Assembly (NCBI GenBank): GCA_902651635.1
Contig: CACRSC010000022.1
Location: forward strand, 139,807-203,806
Direction: 5' to 3'
DNA length: 64,000 bases
From: Mastigamoeba balamuthi
Lineage: Eukaryota > Evosea > Mastigamoebida > Mastigamoebidae
Position numbers and translations under genes: made by a program. Under the pieces are notes generated by a model. It saw only the letters and a list, made by a program, of their open reading frames with translations, made no database searches and was not told the DNA's origin. Every line of letters starts with the position of its first letter. Position 1 is the first letter of the stretch. Shown one piece after another: positions 1-10,797 of this stretch.

Positions 1-251
1 GGCAGCAGGCACTGACGGGGGTACGCGCAGGTGAGCCGGCGCCTCTGCCCAACGAGAGCATCCTGTCGTGCCCGCCGGTGGCCGGAGGGCTCGCGGCGCC
101 GGCCTCGGGCTCGCCTCCCCCGGCGGCAGCGTCGACGTCGTCGCCGGCGGCGGCCAGGGCGTCGACGTCGCCCAAGTTCTGCCCCGAGTGCGGCACGTCG
201 CTGGCGGGGTCCTCGGCCAAGTTCTGCCCCGAGTGCGGCCACAAGTTCTGA
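1..251 (+). CDS. 3' end of a gene with a C-terminal double zinc ribbon (partial)
   Basis: The reading frame is open from the window edge to a TGA at 249-251. It ends in two zinc-ribbon half-sites, each KFCPECG, separated by a short Thr/Ser/Leu/Ala/Gly linker; CxxC plus CxxC can form one Zn ribbon. Upstream is a Pro/Ala/Ser-rich low-complexity linker. The last exon may begin near 31, after an intron-like CAG, because the sequence at 22-31 can be read as an acceptor. The start and main domain lie outside the window, so the function cannot be named. Such terminal zinc ribbons are common on regulatory proteins and usually mediate protein contacts. Confidence 0.65.
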   Translation, partial: QQALTGVRAGEPAPLPNESILSCPPVAGGLAAPASGSPPPAAASTSSPAAARASTSPKFCPECGTSLAGSSAKFCPECGHKF

Positions 252-551
252 GCGGGGGCGCCTCCCCCGTGCCGCTGCCGCTGCTCCAACCCCCCACCAC
301 CTCTTCAGAACGGCCCGCGGCTGCTGAGGGGCCATCGCTACGGCCCACGCAGCAGCGCGAAGCAACGAAAAAGAACCCAACAAAGTAACACAGACATCAC
401 ACCTTCAGGGCACACCTGGCGAGTGGGCTGCGCCGATGCGGTCGAGTGAGTGGGCGCCCCTGGGGAGACGGGTTCACGCAAGAGCGAAGTGAGCTTGCAG
501 TCGGCTGCGCTGAGACCAGTGTTCAGCGTAGCCAACTCGCAGTCGGGAGAC
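252..551. other. Intergenic, convergent gene ends
   Basis: This 300-bp stretch lies between the stop of the zinc-ribbon gene and the stop of the minus-strand gene at 552. I see no ORF with protein-like composition, no RNA gene and no repeat. Confidence 0.5.
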
Positions 552-1445
552 TCAGTGCCTCCGGGGGACCTCGAAGAGGTCCAGCACGGCACTCTTGATG
601 TCGTCTGCGGTCATGGCGTGGTCCCCTGCCGAGCCCATCACGTGGATGCGGAGGGGCTCCGGCAGGGCAACGGGGTTGCGGTTGCTCTTGACGACGTAGA
701 TCCACGTGATGCGAGGCTTCTGTGCGCCGCGGTCGTCGGTGTCTGCCGTTCGCTGGGGGGCGGGGCCGCCGACCTCAGCGGGACGGGCGAGGGCCAGCCC
801 GATGACGCCGCCGGTGCTGGAGCTCAGGGGGCCTTCCTGACTGTCGGCCACGAACAGCACAACGTGGGTGGTGGCACTGCAGATCTCCTGGTCCACGTTC
901 ACCGTCCTCCACCTCGGACTCGTTCCCTGCTGTTCCAGCCTCCCAAACACCACGGCCATCGGCTGCGGGCATGTGGTCAGAGGCTGCCCTGGAGAGACGG
1001 AGCACGACCGGGGGAGGGCACGTGCCACGCTCCTCAGGAGATCGTAGGTGATCTCCCCCGTGTAATCCTCGCAGTACATGAAGTTGTCGAGGAAGCTACT
1101 GTCGGCCGGGGCCACTGTTTCGAGCCTCCGCTCCCCGCGCTGCTGCTGCTCGCCACGTTCGTCTGCGGATGCTCCGGGGCGGCCACTCGCACCTGTGCCA
1201 GCACGCTGAGTCGAAAACACCCCTGCGGCCGGGAGTGCACTGCTCTGCGCGGCCTCGAGCTCACCGCTGTCGTCGGCGGAGGTGCGGCGGCGCTTCGTGC
1301 GGGGCTCCTCCAGCAGCGCCCTCTGCTGCACGGGCTCGATCTGCTGCTGTTGCGCCAGTTGCGCCCGCAACCGCTCGATCACGAGGAGCTGCAGTACCAC
1401 CAGCAGCTCGAGCTGCGCCTCGATGCGCGAGAGCATCCCGCCCAT
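552..1445 (-). CDS. Hypothetical protein, possible N-terminal coiled coil
   Basis: An uninterrupted 297-codon frame starts at an ATG (1443-1445); the frame stays open upstream but the Met-Gly-Gly-Met start looks natural. The N-terminus is Leu/Gln-rich and helical (about residues 1-45), then a basic patch (TKRRRTS, NLS-like), then a low-complexity Ser/Ala/Glu linker. The C-terminal half (about 130-297) looks folded, with hydrophobic beta-like strands (TTHVVLFVAD, PRITWIYVVKSN). I do not recognise the family. The layout (coiled coil, NLS, unknown globular domain) would fit a nuclear protein, but this is only a guess. Small introns inside the frame cannot be excluded. It is convergent with the zinc-ribbon gene and tandem with the alginate-lyase-like gene downstream of it. 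Confidence 0.5.
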   Translation of the reverse strand: MGGMLSRIEAQLELLVVLQLLVIERLRAQLAQQQQIEPVQQRALLEEPRTKRRRTSADDSGELEAAQSSALPAAGVFSTQRAGTGASGRPGASADERGEQQQRGERRLETVAPADSSFLDNFMYCEDYTGEITYDLLRSVARALPRSCSVSPGQPLTTCPQPMAVVFGRLEQQGTSPRWRTVNVDQEICSATTHVVLFVADSQEGPLSSSTGGVIGLALARPAEVGGPAPQRTADTDDRGAQKPRITWIYVVKSNRNPVALPEPLRIHVMGSAGDHAMTADDIKSAVLDLFEVPRRH

Positions 1446-1742
1446 ATCCGGTGTTCTCGAGTGCGTGCTGTTGTGAGCACAATTGCAGTGTGGCAGAGGG
1501 CTTGTGCCGGTTCGTATCGCCCCTGTGATCCACCTGAAATGACGGACACTGTCATTCCACAACAGGCTCAGAGACATCAGTAGTGTGCTGGCATTCCTCT
1601 ACTCTCGCTGGCGAAAGAAAAAGATGGCAACTCTTTGATTGATTTCGCCGGGGCGTCTTCATGTATCATGTGGGCTATTTGATGCAATTGCACCGGACAT
1701 GATATCTGGGTTTGGGCCTTCATCAAGTGATTTTGCGTCCCT

Positions 1743-4153
1743 TCACCATGGTGCGGCTGACCACAGGGATGCAATCACGGCGACAATTGCCCCAATGCGC
1801 ACCCCTGGTGTCGAGTGGAAAACGCCCGATGTCTCCGCGGCATTTGCCGAGCTGTGGCCCTCCTGCACCTCGGACAACGAGCGGGAAACGCCCGAGGTCT
1901 CCACAGCCTTTTTCGAGCTGTTGCTCTCCTGCAATCCGGATGGCGAGCTCGATACGTCCGAGGTCTCCCCGTCCTTTCTCGAGCTGCGGCTCTCCTGCAC
2001 CCCAGACAGCGAACGGGAAACGCCCGAGGTCTCTGCGTCCTGTGTCGAGCTGTGGCTGTCCTCTACCGCTTCCAGGGTGCTGGACAGGCGGTCGACCTCC
2101 ATGACCCTGATTGCTGTAGAGGGCGTGCTGGAACCACCGTAACCCGATGCCGTTATCCTGTAGTAGTAGCTCCTGCCACCCACCATGCCCGTGTCCACGT
2201 AGCTGGCCGAGCGGACCTTCTCCGCTACCGCAACGAAGGTCCCGTCCTCCTTCTCGGCCCTCAGAACGTCGTAGTACACAGCGTTGGCCACTGCTGGCCA
2301 CGATATCCTGACTGACCCGCTTCCCCTGGCCATTTCGGCTTTCGGCGTGGGGGCTGACGGCCTGCTGCTGGTCCTGTTGCCCAGGCGGACGTCCGTGAAG
2401 GTGCCGTTGCCCATGTACACCGAGATGCCCACGAGCAGCGTGTCTGGCAGCGTCGCAGGATAGAGGATGTTGGCCGAGGGCGACCACACGACCGAGTCGA
2501 ACGAGAAGCTGGGGTACACGAAGTTGCCGCGGCGCACCAGCCGCAGCCACATGGGGCTCGTGAAGTTGCCGTCGTAGAACGCCCTGTTCCCCGCAGCGTA
2601 GCTATCGAAGCCCCCGCCCCAGAACGCGTTGAATGCTCTGTTGGGTCGCTCGTTCAGCGCAGCCCGCGCGTGGCGCTGGGGCCGCCTGCGGCCATCGGCG
2701 ACGATGGCGTCCATCATGAGCACCTGCCCGCACCCACTGGTCACCTTGGCGGAGAACGTGAAGTCGCCGGTGACTTGTGTGTACGCGTAGACGAGGCCCC
2801 GCATTGACTCCCAGCCGCTGTCGATGCCTCCAGACGACAGGAACCAAGTGGACGTGTCCACCCTGCGCGCGACACCGCTGACACAGAGATCACCGATTCT
2901 GGCGACAGTGAGGTCCGTGACAGGGAACGTCGGGGGCTCCACGAAGACAGGCTCGGGGACGTAGCGCTGCGGCGTCGACACGTTGACAGGAAACAGGAGC
3001 TGGTAGCCGCTGGTCCTGGCAGCGTAGTCGACCATCGCTCTGGCGTGGGGCATCGCGAGGCCCTTGTGCGTGTAGACTGCGAGGGCCGCGGCGATCTGGT
3101 CGATGCAGCGGAGGACGCCGTCGAAGGGGGGCAGCGACATGAACATGCCGAACCCCGAGCCGAAGCGCACAAACGGGACCTCGGCGACACCGGAGACCCT
3201 GAGCCCCGCGAGCTGCCGCTGCGACATGAACTCCACGATGTTGCGCAGTCGCGACCCGTACGAGGAGAAGAGGTCGACACCCTGCGTCCACGCCGTGACC
3301 GCAACGTCGACGAGCACGCTCACCTCGAGTGCCGCGTGGCCCGTGTCGCGCCCCGTGTCGCCCACCTGTCCCGAGGGCAGCGTGTCCGGGAGGCCTCCTG
3401 TGCCGTCGGTGAGCAGCGCGCTGACCGTCTCGTCGAACAGCAGCCTGTCGTCGGTGAACACCGCGACGTTCATTGCCGCCGAGAGCTCGAGGACGGCCTG
3501 GCTGCCTCCCCAGAGGTGGCTGCCTGCCCCGCAGCCGCTGACGGGCTGCTCCTGCGCTGTCCCGAGGGGACCGAAGGGGTTGGACCTGCCCACGGGGATG
3601 TACTTGATCCACACGGAGCCGAAGTAGCGCCGCAGGAGCTCGTGGGTGGCCTGCGTGTACCCGGGGTACGTCGCCCGCAGGATCTCTGCGCCCGCGATGA
3701 CCTCGGCAGCGTTGCCGGGGATCCAGGGGCACTCGGCGCCGCCCCAGCCCCTGTGCGCGCGTAGGCCAGCAGCATCGACAGGGCCCTCTCGGCGTGTGTC
3801 GCGTTGCGCTCGACGAACCACACGCGGGCCAGGGCGCCGATGGCCTTGGCGTCGCTGTTGAAGCCGCCGAGGTTGACGTCGGGGTTGCGGCTGACGTTGG
3901 CGAAGGGCCCAGACATCCTGTAGGACTTGTACCTCGCCACGTTGCTGAGGTACCACGTCTTGAGTGCGTTGGAGCCGGGCGCCTGGACGGCCGCGCGAAG
4001 GGCGACGAGCTGGTCGATTGTGGTCACGACGCCCGGATGCACGAATGCGGGCCTGTCGTCAGCGAATGCCGAGACTCCGGGCGCCCATTGCACAACCGCC
4101 AACAGGATCAGCAGCTCCGAGCAGGAGAGGAGAAAGAGGGGCTTGTGGTGCAT
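1743..4153 (-). CDS. Secreted alginate-lyase-like protein with DUF1349-like and Fn3 domains, copy 1
   Basis: Starts at the ATG at 4151-4153 with a signal peptide (hydrophobic LLILLAVV core, A-x-A-type cleavage near residue 29). Residues about 35-420 form an alpha/alpha toroid of the alginate lyase superfamily (PF05426 type). The diagnostic motif is SGQVGDTGRDTGH followed by AWTQGVDLFSSYGSRL, matching the GQ..E.GRDQ.H / QG.DLY pattern of the family. Next comes a laminin-G-like DUF1349-type beta-sandwich (YTQVTGDFTFSAKV), a fibronectin-III-like domain (RISWPAVANAVYYDVLR), four 22-residue Ser/Glu-rich repeats and a C-terminal hydrophobic tail (IGAIVAVIASLW) suited to GPI or membrane anchoring. 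One oddity: the frame changes once near 3740-3765, inside the toroid just after LLAYARTGAG, and the paralogue at 22757-24954 does the same at the same place. Substrate is unknown; an extracellular polysaccharide is likely. Confidence 0.8.
1812..2075 (-). repeat. Coding minisatellite, four 66-bp units
   Basis: Four tandem 66-bp units encode 22-residue repeats of the form LSGVQESxSSxxxxETSGVSRS near the C-terminus of the alginate-lyase-like protein. They form a hydrophilic stalk before the hydrophobic tail. The paralogue at 22.8 kb has a single unit, so copy number has changed since duplication. Confidence 0.85.
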
Positions 4154-5053
4154 TAGGGTGCGAGCCTGTGATAATGAATTGACTACTATTGCAAGCCTAG
4201 TGTAGAAACCCGTGATTATCAACCACCGTGGCACATGTGTCCATTATCGTTGATATCATCACCGACTCAGGCATGTGCATGCGAGCAGTGAAGTTCATAG
4301 GAAATATCACTGAAGACGATCTTTACGACATGTATGGGAAGCGTGCTTTCAAGCACATTGGTATGGGCCTGTGGGCTCTCTGCCAAAGCCAAAGAGCTGG
4401 CCCACCGCATTCCACATGCTAACACCAGCAGCGCCTCGCAGCGGGATCTCGCGCGTGGGTGTTCCACGCTGCGTCATAAATAGTGTCCCTGTGCGGGTGA
4501 CCAATTTACCCAATTGAACGTGTACAGAGGCGATCTCGTTGAGGCAGCGATGACTCGGTTGAAGGAGAGCAGCGACTTGAGCATTCCCGGGTTGAGAGCA
4601 CGTCGGGGTCTCGAGGATGTGCTGCCGTTCTGCTCTGCCTGAGAACTCTTCGAGGCTCCAAATAACATCCAGAGATGCAACAGAACTCGCAGACGACCAA
4701 CGACGCGAGCGCCGCGTAGAGGAGGCACACTCATATAAAGGACCGCGCGTCGGTGTAGCATACATACCGGAGGCAGAGTGTCCGGATACCGGGAATTGCC
4801 GATAAAGAGACATCACATTCCGCAACTCAGGCGTGTAGAAACACACCCCAGTTATATTCCCCAATACAGCATCGGTTCGCCATCTTCTTCATCGGCACCG
4901 GCGGTGTGAATGGTTCCGCATCGGGAAGAAGGAGCATCGCAAAGATTAAGAGCGAGTGTACGAGTACAAACACTCACAGGGAGGAGCCTGCCCTCTCTTG
5001 ATCACTGCCATTATTCACTATTTTGGTTGCCAGCACAGAGAGATAAGCACAAC
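4154..5053. promoter_or_regulatory. Divergent promoter region, 900 bp
   Basis: It lies between the starts of the alginate-lyase-like gene (-) and the first receptor gene (+), so it should hold both promoters. A TATAAA-like ATATAAAGG occurs near 4734. No ORF in it has convincing protein character. No known regulatory motif could be assigned. Confidence 0.35.
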
Positions 5054-8000
5054 ATGCAGGAGCACGCTTCTGTTCTGGTTGTGCTCTCTCTCGTCCTGAG
5101 CTCCCTTGTCGCCGTGGGCAACTCTTCAAGCTGCCCCAATGCCACGGCCACCACCTACGATGTCGCCATCAACGCCACAACCGGCAAGGCTCTATTCGTC
5201 GTGGGCCAGTCCGCGCCGCTCTCGGGGCCCCTATCACGCACCGGAAACGCAGTCCGCGCAGGGATCCACGCGGCACTGGCGTCGGCCAACGGGGCCTCTG
5301 CGCTGCAGTTCGAGCTCTCCTCTCTCGACGACACGTACGACGACTTTGTGGCGGGCGACAACATCAAGACCCTGCTCTGCGACGGGGCTAATGGATTCGG
5401 GCCTGCCTTCGCCATCGCTGGCATCGTGGGCTCGTGGATCAGCGAGTTCGTTCAGATGCTCACCACCATGGGCGGCGGCCCCGACGGCTCTCCTGCGCCC
5501 TTCATGGGCGGACTCACCGACAGCCCGTCTCTGCGGTCGCGCTTGATGGCGTTCCAGCACACACCTCCCGGCGCCGGAGGTCCGAGGGCAGGCGTGGCTC
5601 TCACAAGGGTCGACGTGATCGACGAGATCAACGCGATCGTGACGTTCCTGGCTCGGGACTGGGACGTCCTCAACAGAACGACCGTGCTGTGTCAGGCGGA
5701 GCTCTCAGGCCACGTCGTCGCCATCGCTGTCAACGACTCGGTACGCGCGATGGGCGCCACTCTGCTGTCGTCGGTGCTGTACCCAGATCCGGGGCCAGGG
5801 AGCACGGTGGACCAGCTGAAGGCGATCGCCAAGAACGTGACGGACAGGCTGCTGAGAAACGGGGCGCCGAGGGCGGTGATCCTGGCCACGCTCGGCCAGC
5901 TGACCGGCCTGGTCATCGAGGAGATGGCGAGGAGGGGAGTGACGGGCGTGCAGTACGTCGGCACGACGTGGTACCTGGGGGAGGATCTGTACCGCGCGGT
6001 CCCCAAGGCGACGTGGACGAAGCTCTCCAGGGAGCTCAGATCGTCGGTTTACTTCACGCAGCTGGTGCCCATGCCGACCGACCAGCAGCTGGTCGTTGCC
6101 AGGTGCGCGTGGCCCCCCCGGGTGAAGCCGGCTGACTGGCCATGGCTTTCTTCTCGGGCGCGCAGGGAGTACCGGAGGGCGATGGGGAAGTACCACCCGG
6201 AGCTGAACTACAGCCACGCCTCGTTCGAGGGCTTCATCTCCGGGCGCCTGATCACCATGGCGGCCTTCCGGGCGCTCGAGCTGCACGGGTGGCCCATCAC
6301 GAGGGCCGGCTTCCTCGACGTCATCTTCCGCGAGGTGCGCACGTTCGACGTGTACGGCTACAGGCTGGGGCCCTACGGCGACGGCATCGGGTCCGAGTAC
6401 GGGGCGCAGACCGAGGACGACTGGTGCAACCAGGGCGCCCACGAGGTCTTCATGACCCGGATGTCCCTCGACACCGGCGAGCTCGCCGAGGAGACCTCCT
6501 CGTCGTTCAAGTTCCAGGGGTGCAGCTCGTGGGGCAGGACCAAGCTGTCCACGAGGACCGTGGTCGGGTTCGTCTCCGAGCCCGGCCCCGCCAAGAGCGC
6601 GGCCGCGCAGAAGCTCGAGAGCACGCTGAAGATCGGCATGGGGGCCGCAGCCTCCTCCTACAACAGCAAGGCGGGCAACAGGCTCATCACCGTGACCTCG
6701 CTCGTCTCGGACCTCGCTGGGGCGTTCTCCAAGCTCGCTGAGCGACAGGCACCGACACGCCTTCGTCCTCGTTCGTTCGATGCTCACTCGCAGCACCGCA
6801 GGCTGTCTCCATTCTCGGGATGAGCGAGAGAGGGGCCACCCAAGCCTTGAACGACCTGCAGTCACCGAGCTTTGTCCCCCTGATTGCTCCCCGCTCTGGG
6901 CTTCAGAGCCTCAGGGTGCCCTTCGCAAGGTCCGTTCCATGGATCTACCGCCATCGCTCGCATTCCACACTCAATCGCCACCCCCAGGTCGATTGTCAAC
7001 CTCTTTGCATCCAACTACCAGGAGGCCAAGACGGCTGTCATGTTCCTGGCCAAGGCCAAGGGAGCGCGCACGGTTGTCCTGTTGTACAACAGGACGTCGC
7101 ACGGGGCCGTCGCATCGGACTTTTCCAAGGCCATCGAATGGACAGTCAACGCGGTGAGCACACAAGCGCCAGTCCCGCGCACATCTGACCTCGCCGTCCC
7201 GCAGCTGAAAGGCGAGAACATGACGTGGGTCGCCCAGAAGACCGCGCCGTACTCGAGCGACATCGGCGAGGCACAAGCCGCCGTTGCGGAAGCCACCGGC
7301 AACCACTCGTTCATTGTCCTGGCGAGCACGGAGGAGACAGAGACCCTGCTCCGCATGGTGTCGGCGCAGTGCGCCGGGTGCCCGGCCGTGATCACGTCAG
7401 CTGTGGGGGAGGACGAGATGTGGTTCAGGATGATGTCGAGCAACGCGACATGGGGGAACGTGTACCGCACGTCTGTGACGCCGCCGCTGTCGATGTTCGG
7501 GGCCAACCACCCACTGCGCCTCGAGTTCGAGAACTGGGTGTCATCGAGCAGCACGCTGCAGTCGACGTTCGAGGGGTTCCTGATGGGCAAGTTCCTGACG
7601 GCGGTGATGTCGTCCATCGACGACGAGCTGGTGGACCAGGTGGACTCGAGGGCCGTGCTCAACACGATCTACGGGAAAAAGTACTTCCGGGTCGACAACA
7701 AGATCGCGTTCGGCCCGTTCCTCGACGACACGAGCGGCGAGAGGGCCTGCAACCAGGGGATGGACACGGTGTACGTGACGAGGTGGGCAGGGGCGGAATT
7801 CAGCCACGTGCCCTTCACCGCGGCCAACGAGAGCGTCCGGTGCGGGAGGGAGTTCGACCCCCCGGAGGCGAGCGAGCACAGCGGCAGCCCCCTGGTGCTG
7901 GCGATTTCCATCGGCGTGCCCGGGGCCGCGGTGGCTCTGCTGGCCGTCGGCGCCGCCATCGCCGTGGGGACGAGGACGAGGTCGACGCTGAAGAAGATGA

Positions 8001-9334
8001 GGAGGAACGACGTGGAGATCGGGGAGCTCATCGGGAAGGGCCAGCAGGGGACAGTCCACAACGGAGACTGGCATGGGACTCCCGTGGCAATCAGGGTGGT
8101 GGACAAGGCGGCCGTCACGAAGGAGGAGCTGAAGGGCTTGCGAGAGGAGATGGAGCTGACGCACAGCCTGCACCACCCCAACCTGCTGATGCTGCTGGGC
8201 TACTGCGAGAGCAGCAAGGATCTCCTCGTGGTCTACGGTGCGCTGGGGGCAGCAGCTCTCAGTTGCCCTTTGCTGACACCGCATCCCTCGTCCGCCTGAC
8301 CAGAGTACACGGCCAACGGATCGCTGCACGAGTACCTGAAGAAGAACAAGCAGAACATGAACTTCTTCAACCAGGTCGCCATCGCTTTCGTATGCCAGGT
8401 TGTTCGCGCAGCACGGCACTCAACCGCTCGGCGCCAGGATGTGGTCAAGGGGCTCGCGTTCCTCCACTCGTCCAAGCCACCGGTTGTCCACGGGAACCTG
8501 TCCACGAGCTCGCTCATGGTACGCATGCCGACATGCCTTGCCATGAGGTCTGACGTGAGCTTGGGTGCGAACCAGATCGACGGCAGCCTGGTCACCAAGA
8601 TCTGCGACTTCTGGTGCTCCCGGGGGAAGAACTCGTCTGCCACAAGCTCCGCAAAGCGCCAGGGGTGGCAGGCCCCGGAGATACTCGAGGGGCATCCGGC
8701 AACCACGTCGTCCGACGTCTTTGGTTCGCGCCTGCTTCGCGCCACCGATGCCGGGTGCAAATCTGACTCGCATCCCGCCAGCATTCGGAATTGTCCTGTG
8801 GGAGCTGTTCATCCCCTCCGACATGTACTCCACGCTGACATCCTCGAGCAAGTCCTCGCAGTCGCAGTCAAACTCCGTGTCAGGACAGGCGGCCGACCCC
8901 CAGACCCCGCCTTCGTCGCAGCAGGGAACATGCCCGGACATCCCCCCGACCACGCCGAAGGAGGTGGTGGCGTTGCTGAACCACTGCTGGCAGAGGGAGC
9001 CGGAGAGGAGGCCGTCTGTCTTCCAGATCCTCAGGAACTGGCCCGAGACATTCGCCGTGCGTTCCACCGCAGCTCTGCGATGTGCTGTCCTCTGACGTCC
9101 ATCCCGCAGTCTGTTGGCGTGTTCGAAGTGCCGTCAGACATCAGCATCGGCTCGCCTATGACGCGCCAGATGTTCTCCGATTTCTCCGCGGAATCAAGGG
9201 ATCCAGTGAATGAGATGATCGAAGCAGTCCTTCCCCAGCAGATTGAGATACCTCTGCAGGACGCTGGCGGCTCGTCCGCACTCACTGGCTACCCCATTGG
9301 GTCGACAAATGCCGCCGGGGAGTCGGTCGTGTAA
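5054..9334 (+). CDS. Receptor-like transmembrane protein: two PBP-I/ANF-type domains plus pseudokinase, copy 1
   Basis: Eight exons by phase: 5054-6748, 6802-6929, 6988-8237, 8304-8389, 8438-8518, 8576-8723, 8782-9056, 9110-9334 (1295 aa). The start ATG precedes a signal peptide (VLVVLSLVLSSLVAVG). Two tandem periplasmic-binding-protein type I folds follow (about 30-560 and 570-890; Leu/Ile/Val-binding, ANF-receptor-like), then one membrane helix (about 905-935) and a TKL-type kinase-like domain (about 949-1220). The Gly loop GKGQQG is intact, but the VAIK lysine is Arg (VAIR, about 976), HRD is HGN (about 1071) and DFG is DFW (about 1091). APE and the F-helix Asp survive. It is therefore probably a pseudokinase, transducing ligand binding by scaffolding or allostery, as the kinase-homology domain of animal guanylyl-cyclase receptors does; no cyclase follows here. 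The first intron has a GC donor (6749). Ligand unknown; amino acids or similar small molecules are plausible from the fold. Confidence 0.85.
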
Positions 9335-9413
9335 TTCTTCCAGCAGTGGCAAATGAAACGAAATCGTCAAGATGGTGTTAAGTCAAAGCAGGATAAACAA
9401 AGCTTGGCTTTTC
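5590..9413 (+). repeat. Left arm of a large inverted repeat
   Basis: Positions x and 20211-x are reverse complements from 9413/10798 outwards. Identity looks essentially complete from about 6120 to 9413; I noticed only a G/A difference in the kinase region. Scattered differences appear between about 5590 and 6120, and upstream of that the two copies diverge to ordinary paralogue level. The arm covers most of the receptor gene and its 3' flank to the exact breakpoint at 9413. Confidence 0.9.
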
Positions 9414-10797
9414 GGTGTTGAATGAACTCGCCTTAGGCCATCCGTACAAGCAGTGCACACCGCTAAGCGCATCTTTCCCCTTCCCCAGGCGGCCCTGGGA
9501 CCGCGGAGCTGCCGGTCGCCAGCACCGCCCCGGGACTGCAGCAAGAGGTCACCATGAACCTCGCGGTGTCGCCTATGATCTGTTGGCTCGTCAGTCATCA
9601 TCAATCGTCAATGATTGATCGTCATTGACTGCCATTTTGGTCTTCGTCATCGCATCTAGTTCATGTATCCATTGATGATATGTTCCTGTCATTGAGGTAG
9701 CCCTTATCCTCATAAAAGCAACCGCTGGCCGTTCTGAAGTGGTGGGATGTCTGTCCTCTTCTGGTTGATTGCCTGTTGAAGTAAGCTCAATTTACTTGTA
9801 CTGCATTTTGTGAATTCCTCCAAAGAGCTTCTTTATCCGTGTCCTTGCAGATATGCTGCGCCCAAGTGCGGGAGCTCTTAGGAGTATCCACACGCCTGCG
9901 GTCACCGTGCCATTCAGCTGGGCTCCTCAGGCACTCGGAGAGGACTGTGCACTGCACTCTAGCGACGACAAAGGGCGCGAAGGGACAGCCGGGGAACTGC
10001 GAGGGGGGAGGGGGGCTAAGGGGGAGTGAGCTGCTGTGGAGCACCACATCTCGCCTGAGGGAGGACCCGCAGGCACCCCCGTCGTCCTTTCGGATGGGAG
10101 ACATGCCCTTGTGCACGCTGACCCCTCTGGGCAGGGGATCGCTTCCTTCGTCATCGTCATTGTGCGGGTACCGGTACGTTTGCTCCCCCGAGCAGGAAGA
10201 CGGGACGGGCGGGCTGCCAGCCCCTCCGTCACCGAGCCCCAGCGAACGGGGTCTCTCCGGAGGAGCGGCGGTTGGCCAGGCCGCCGCCGGCCGACAGTCC
10301 GCCCGCCCCCAATTTCCCCCTCAGGTGACGGGAAGTGGGGATGGGCTGCCCGAGCTCAGTTGGTGTTCCCAGACCAGCCAGTGCGACCTGCACCTTCCAG
10401 CAGGGCCATGTCCACGGCGCTTGTCGTCGGATGTTCTTCTGTGCTCTCTTCGATGCGCTTACCACCTTGCTCCTGTGAACCACAGCGCACTGAGAAAGCC
10501 GAGAGTCGCTTCGTGCTCGCCGCTGGCCCTGCGTTCCTCGTGCAGCGCCCGTTCGTCGTCACGGTCAAGCAAGCGCACGCTGTTACCCTCTCCCTGTACT
10601 CTGTCGCGCATGCTGTGCGGTTGATCGGTGGGGGTTCTCTGAGTGATCTCGGGAAGCCGAGCCCGATCGCTGCCAGCGAGGGTGCGGCGGATGCTCCATC
10701 GTCCCGTGGATGGAAACCGCGGGGGAAATGGGTCGGGAGCCTCCTGGGCGGTCTACACTGATAGTACGGAAGGGCAAAACCGAGTTCTTTCACGAAT
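9414..10797. other. Spacer of the inverted repeat, no gene recognised
   Basis: This 1,384-bp unique spacer lies between the two arms. The first part (about 9560-9800) is AT-richer and has short TCAT/TCAATGATTGA-type direct and inverted runs. The rest is GC-rich with open frames on both strands but no protein family, signal peptide or splice pattern I can support. Both flanking genes read into the spacer, so it should carry their 3' ends. Confidence 0.5.

Noticed and set aside
3700-3800. A tiny intron explaining the frame change in the alginate-lyase-like gene
   Set aside because: The only GT..AG or GC..AG combinations in the right phase are under 30 nt and delete the conserved helix SMLLAYART.
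5705-6865. 386-codon frame antisense to the receptor gene, repeated in the other arm
   Set aside because: No family and a biased Arg/Pro/Gly composition; the sense strand is clearly the receptor.
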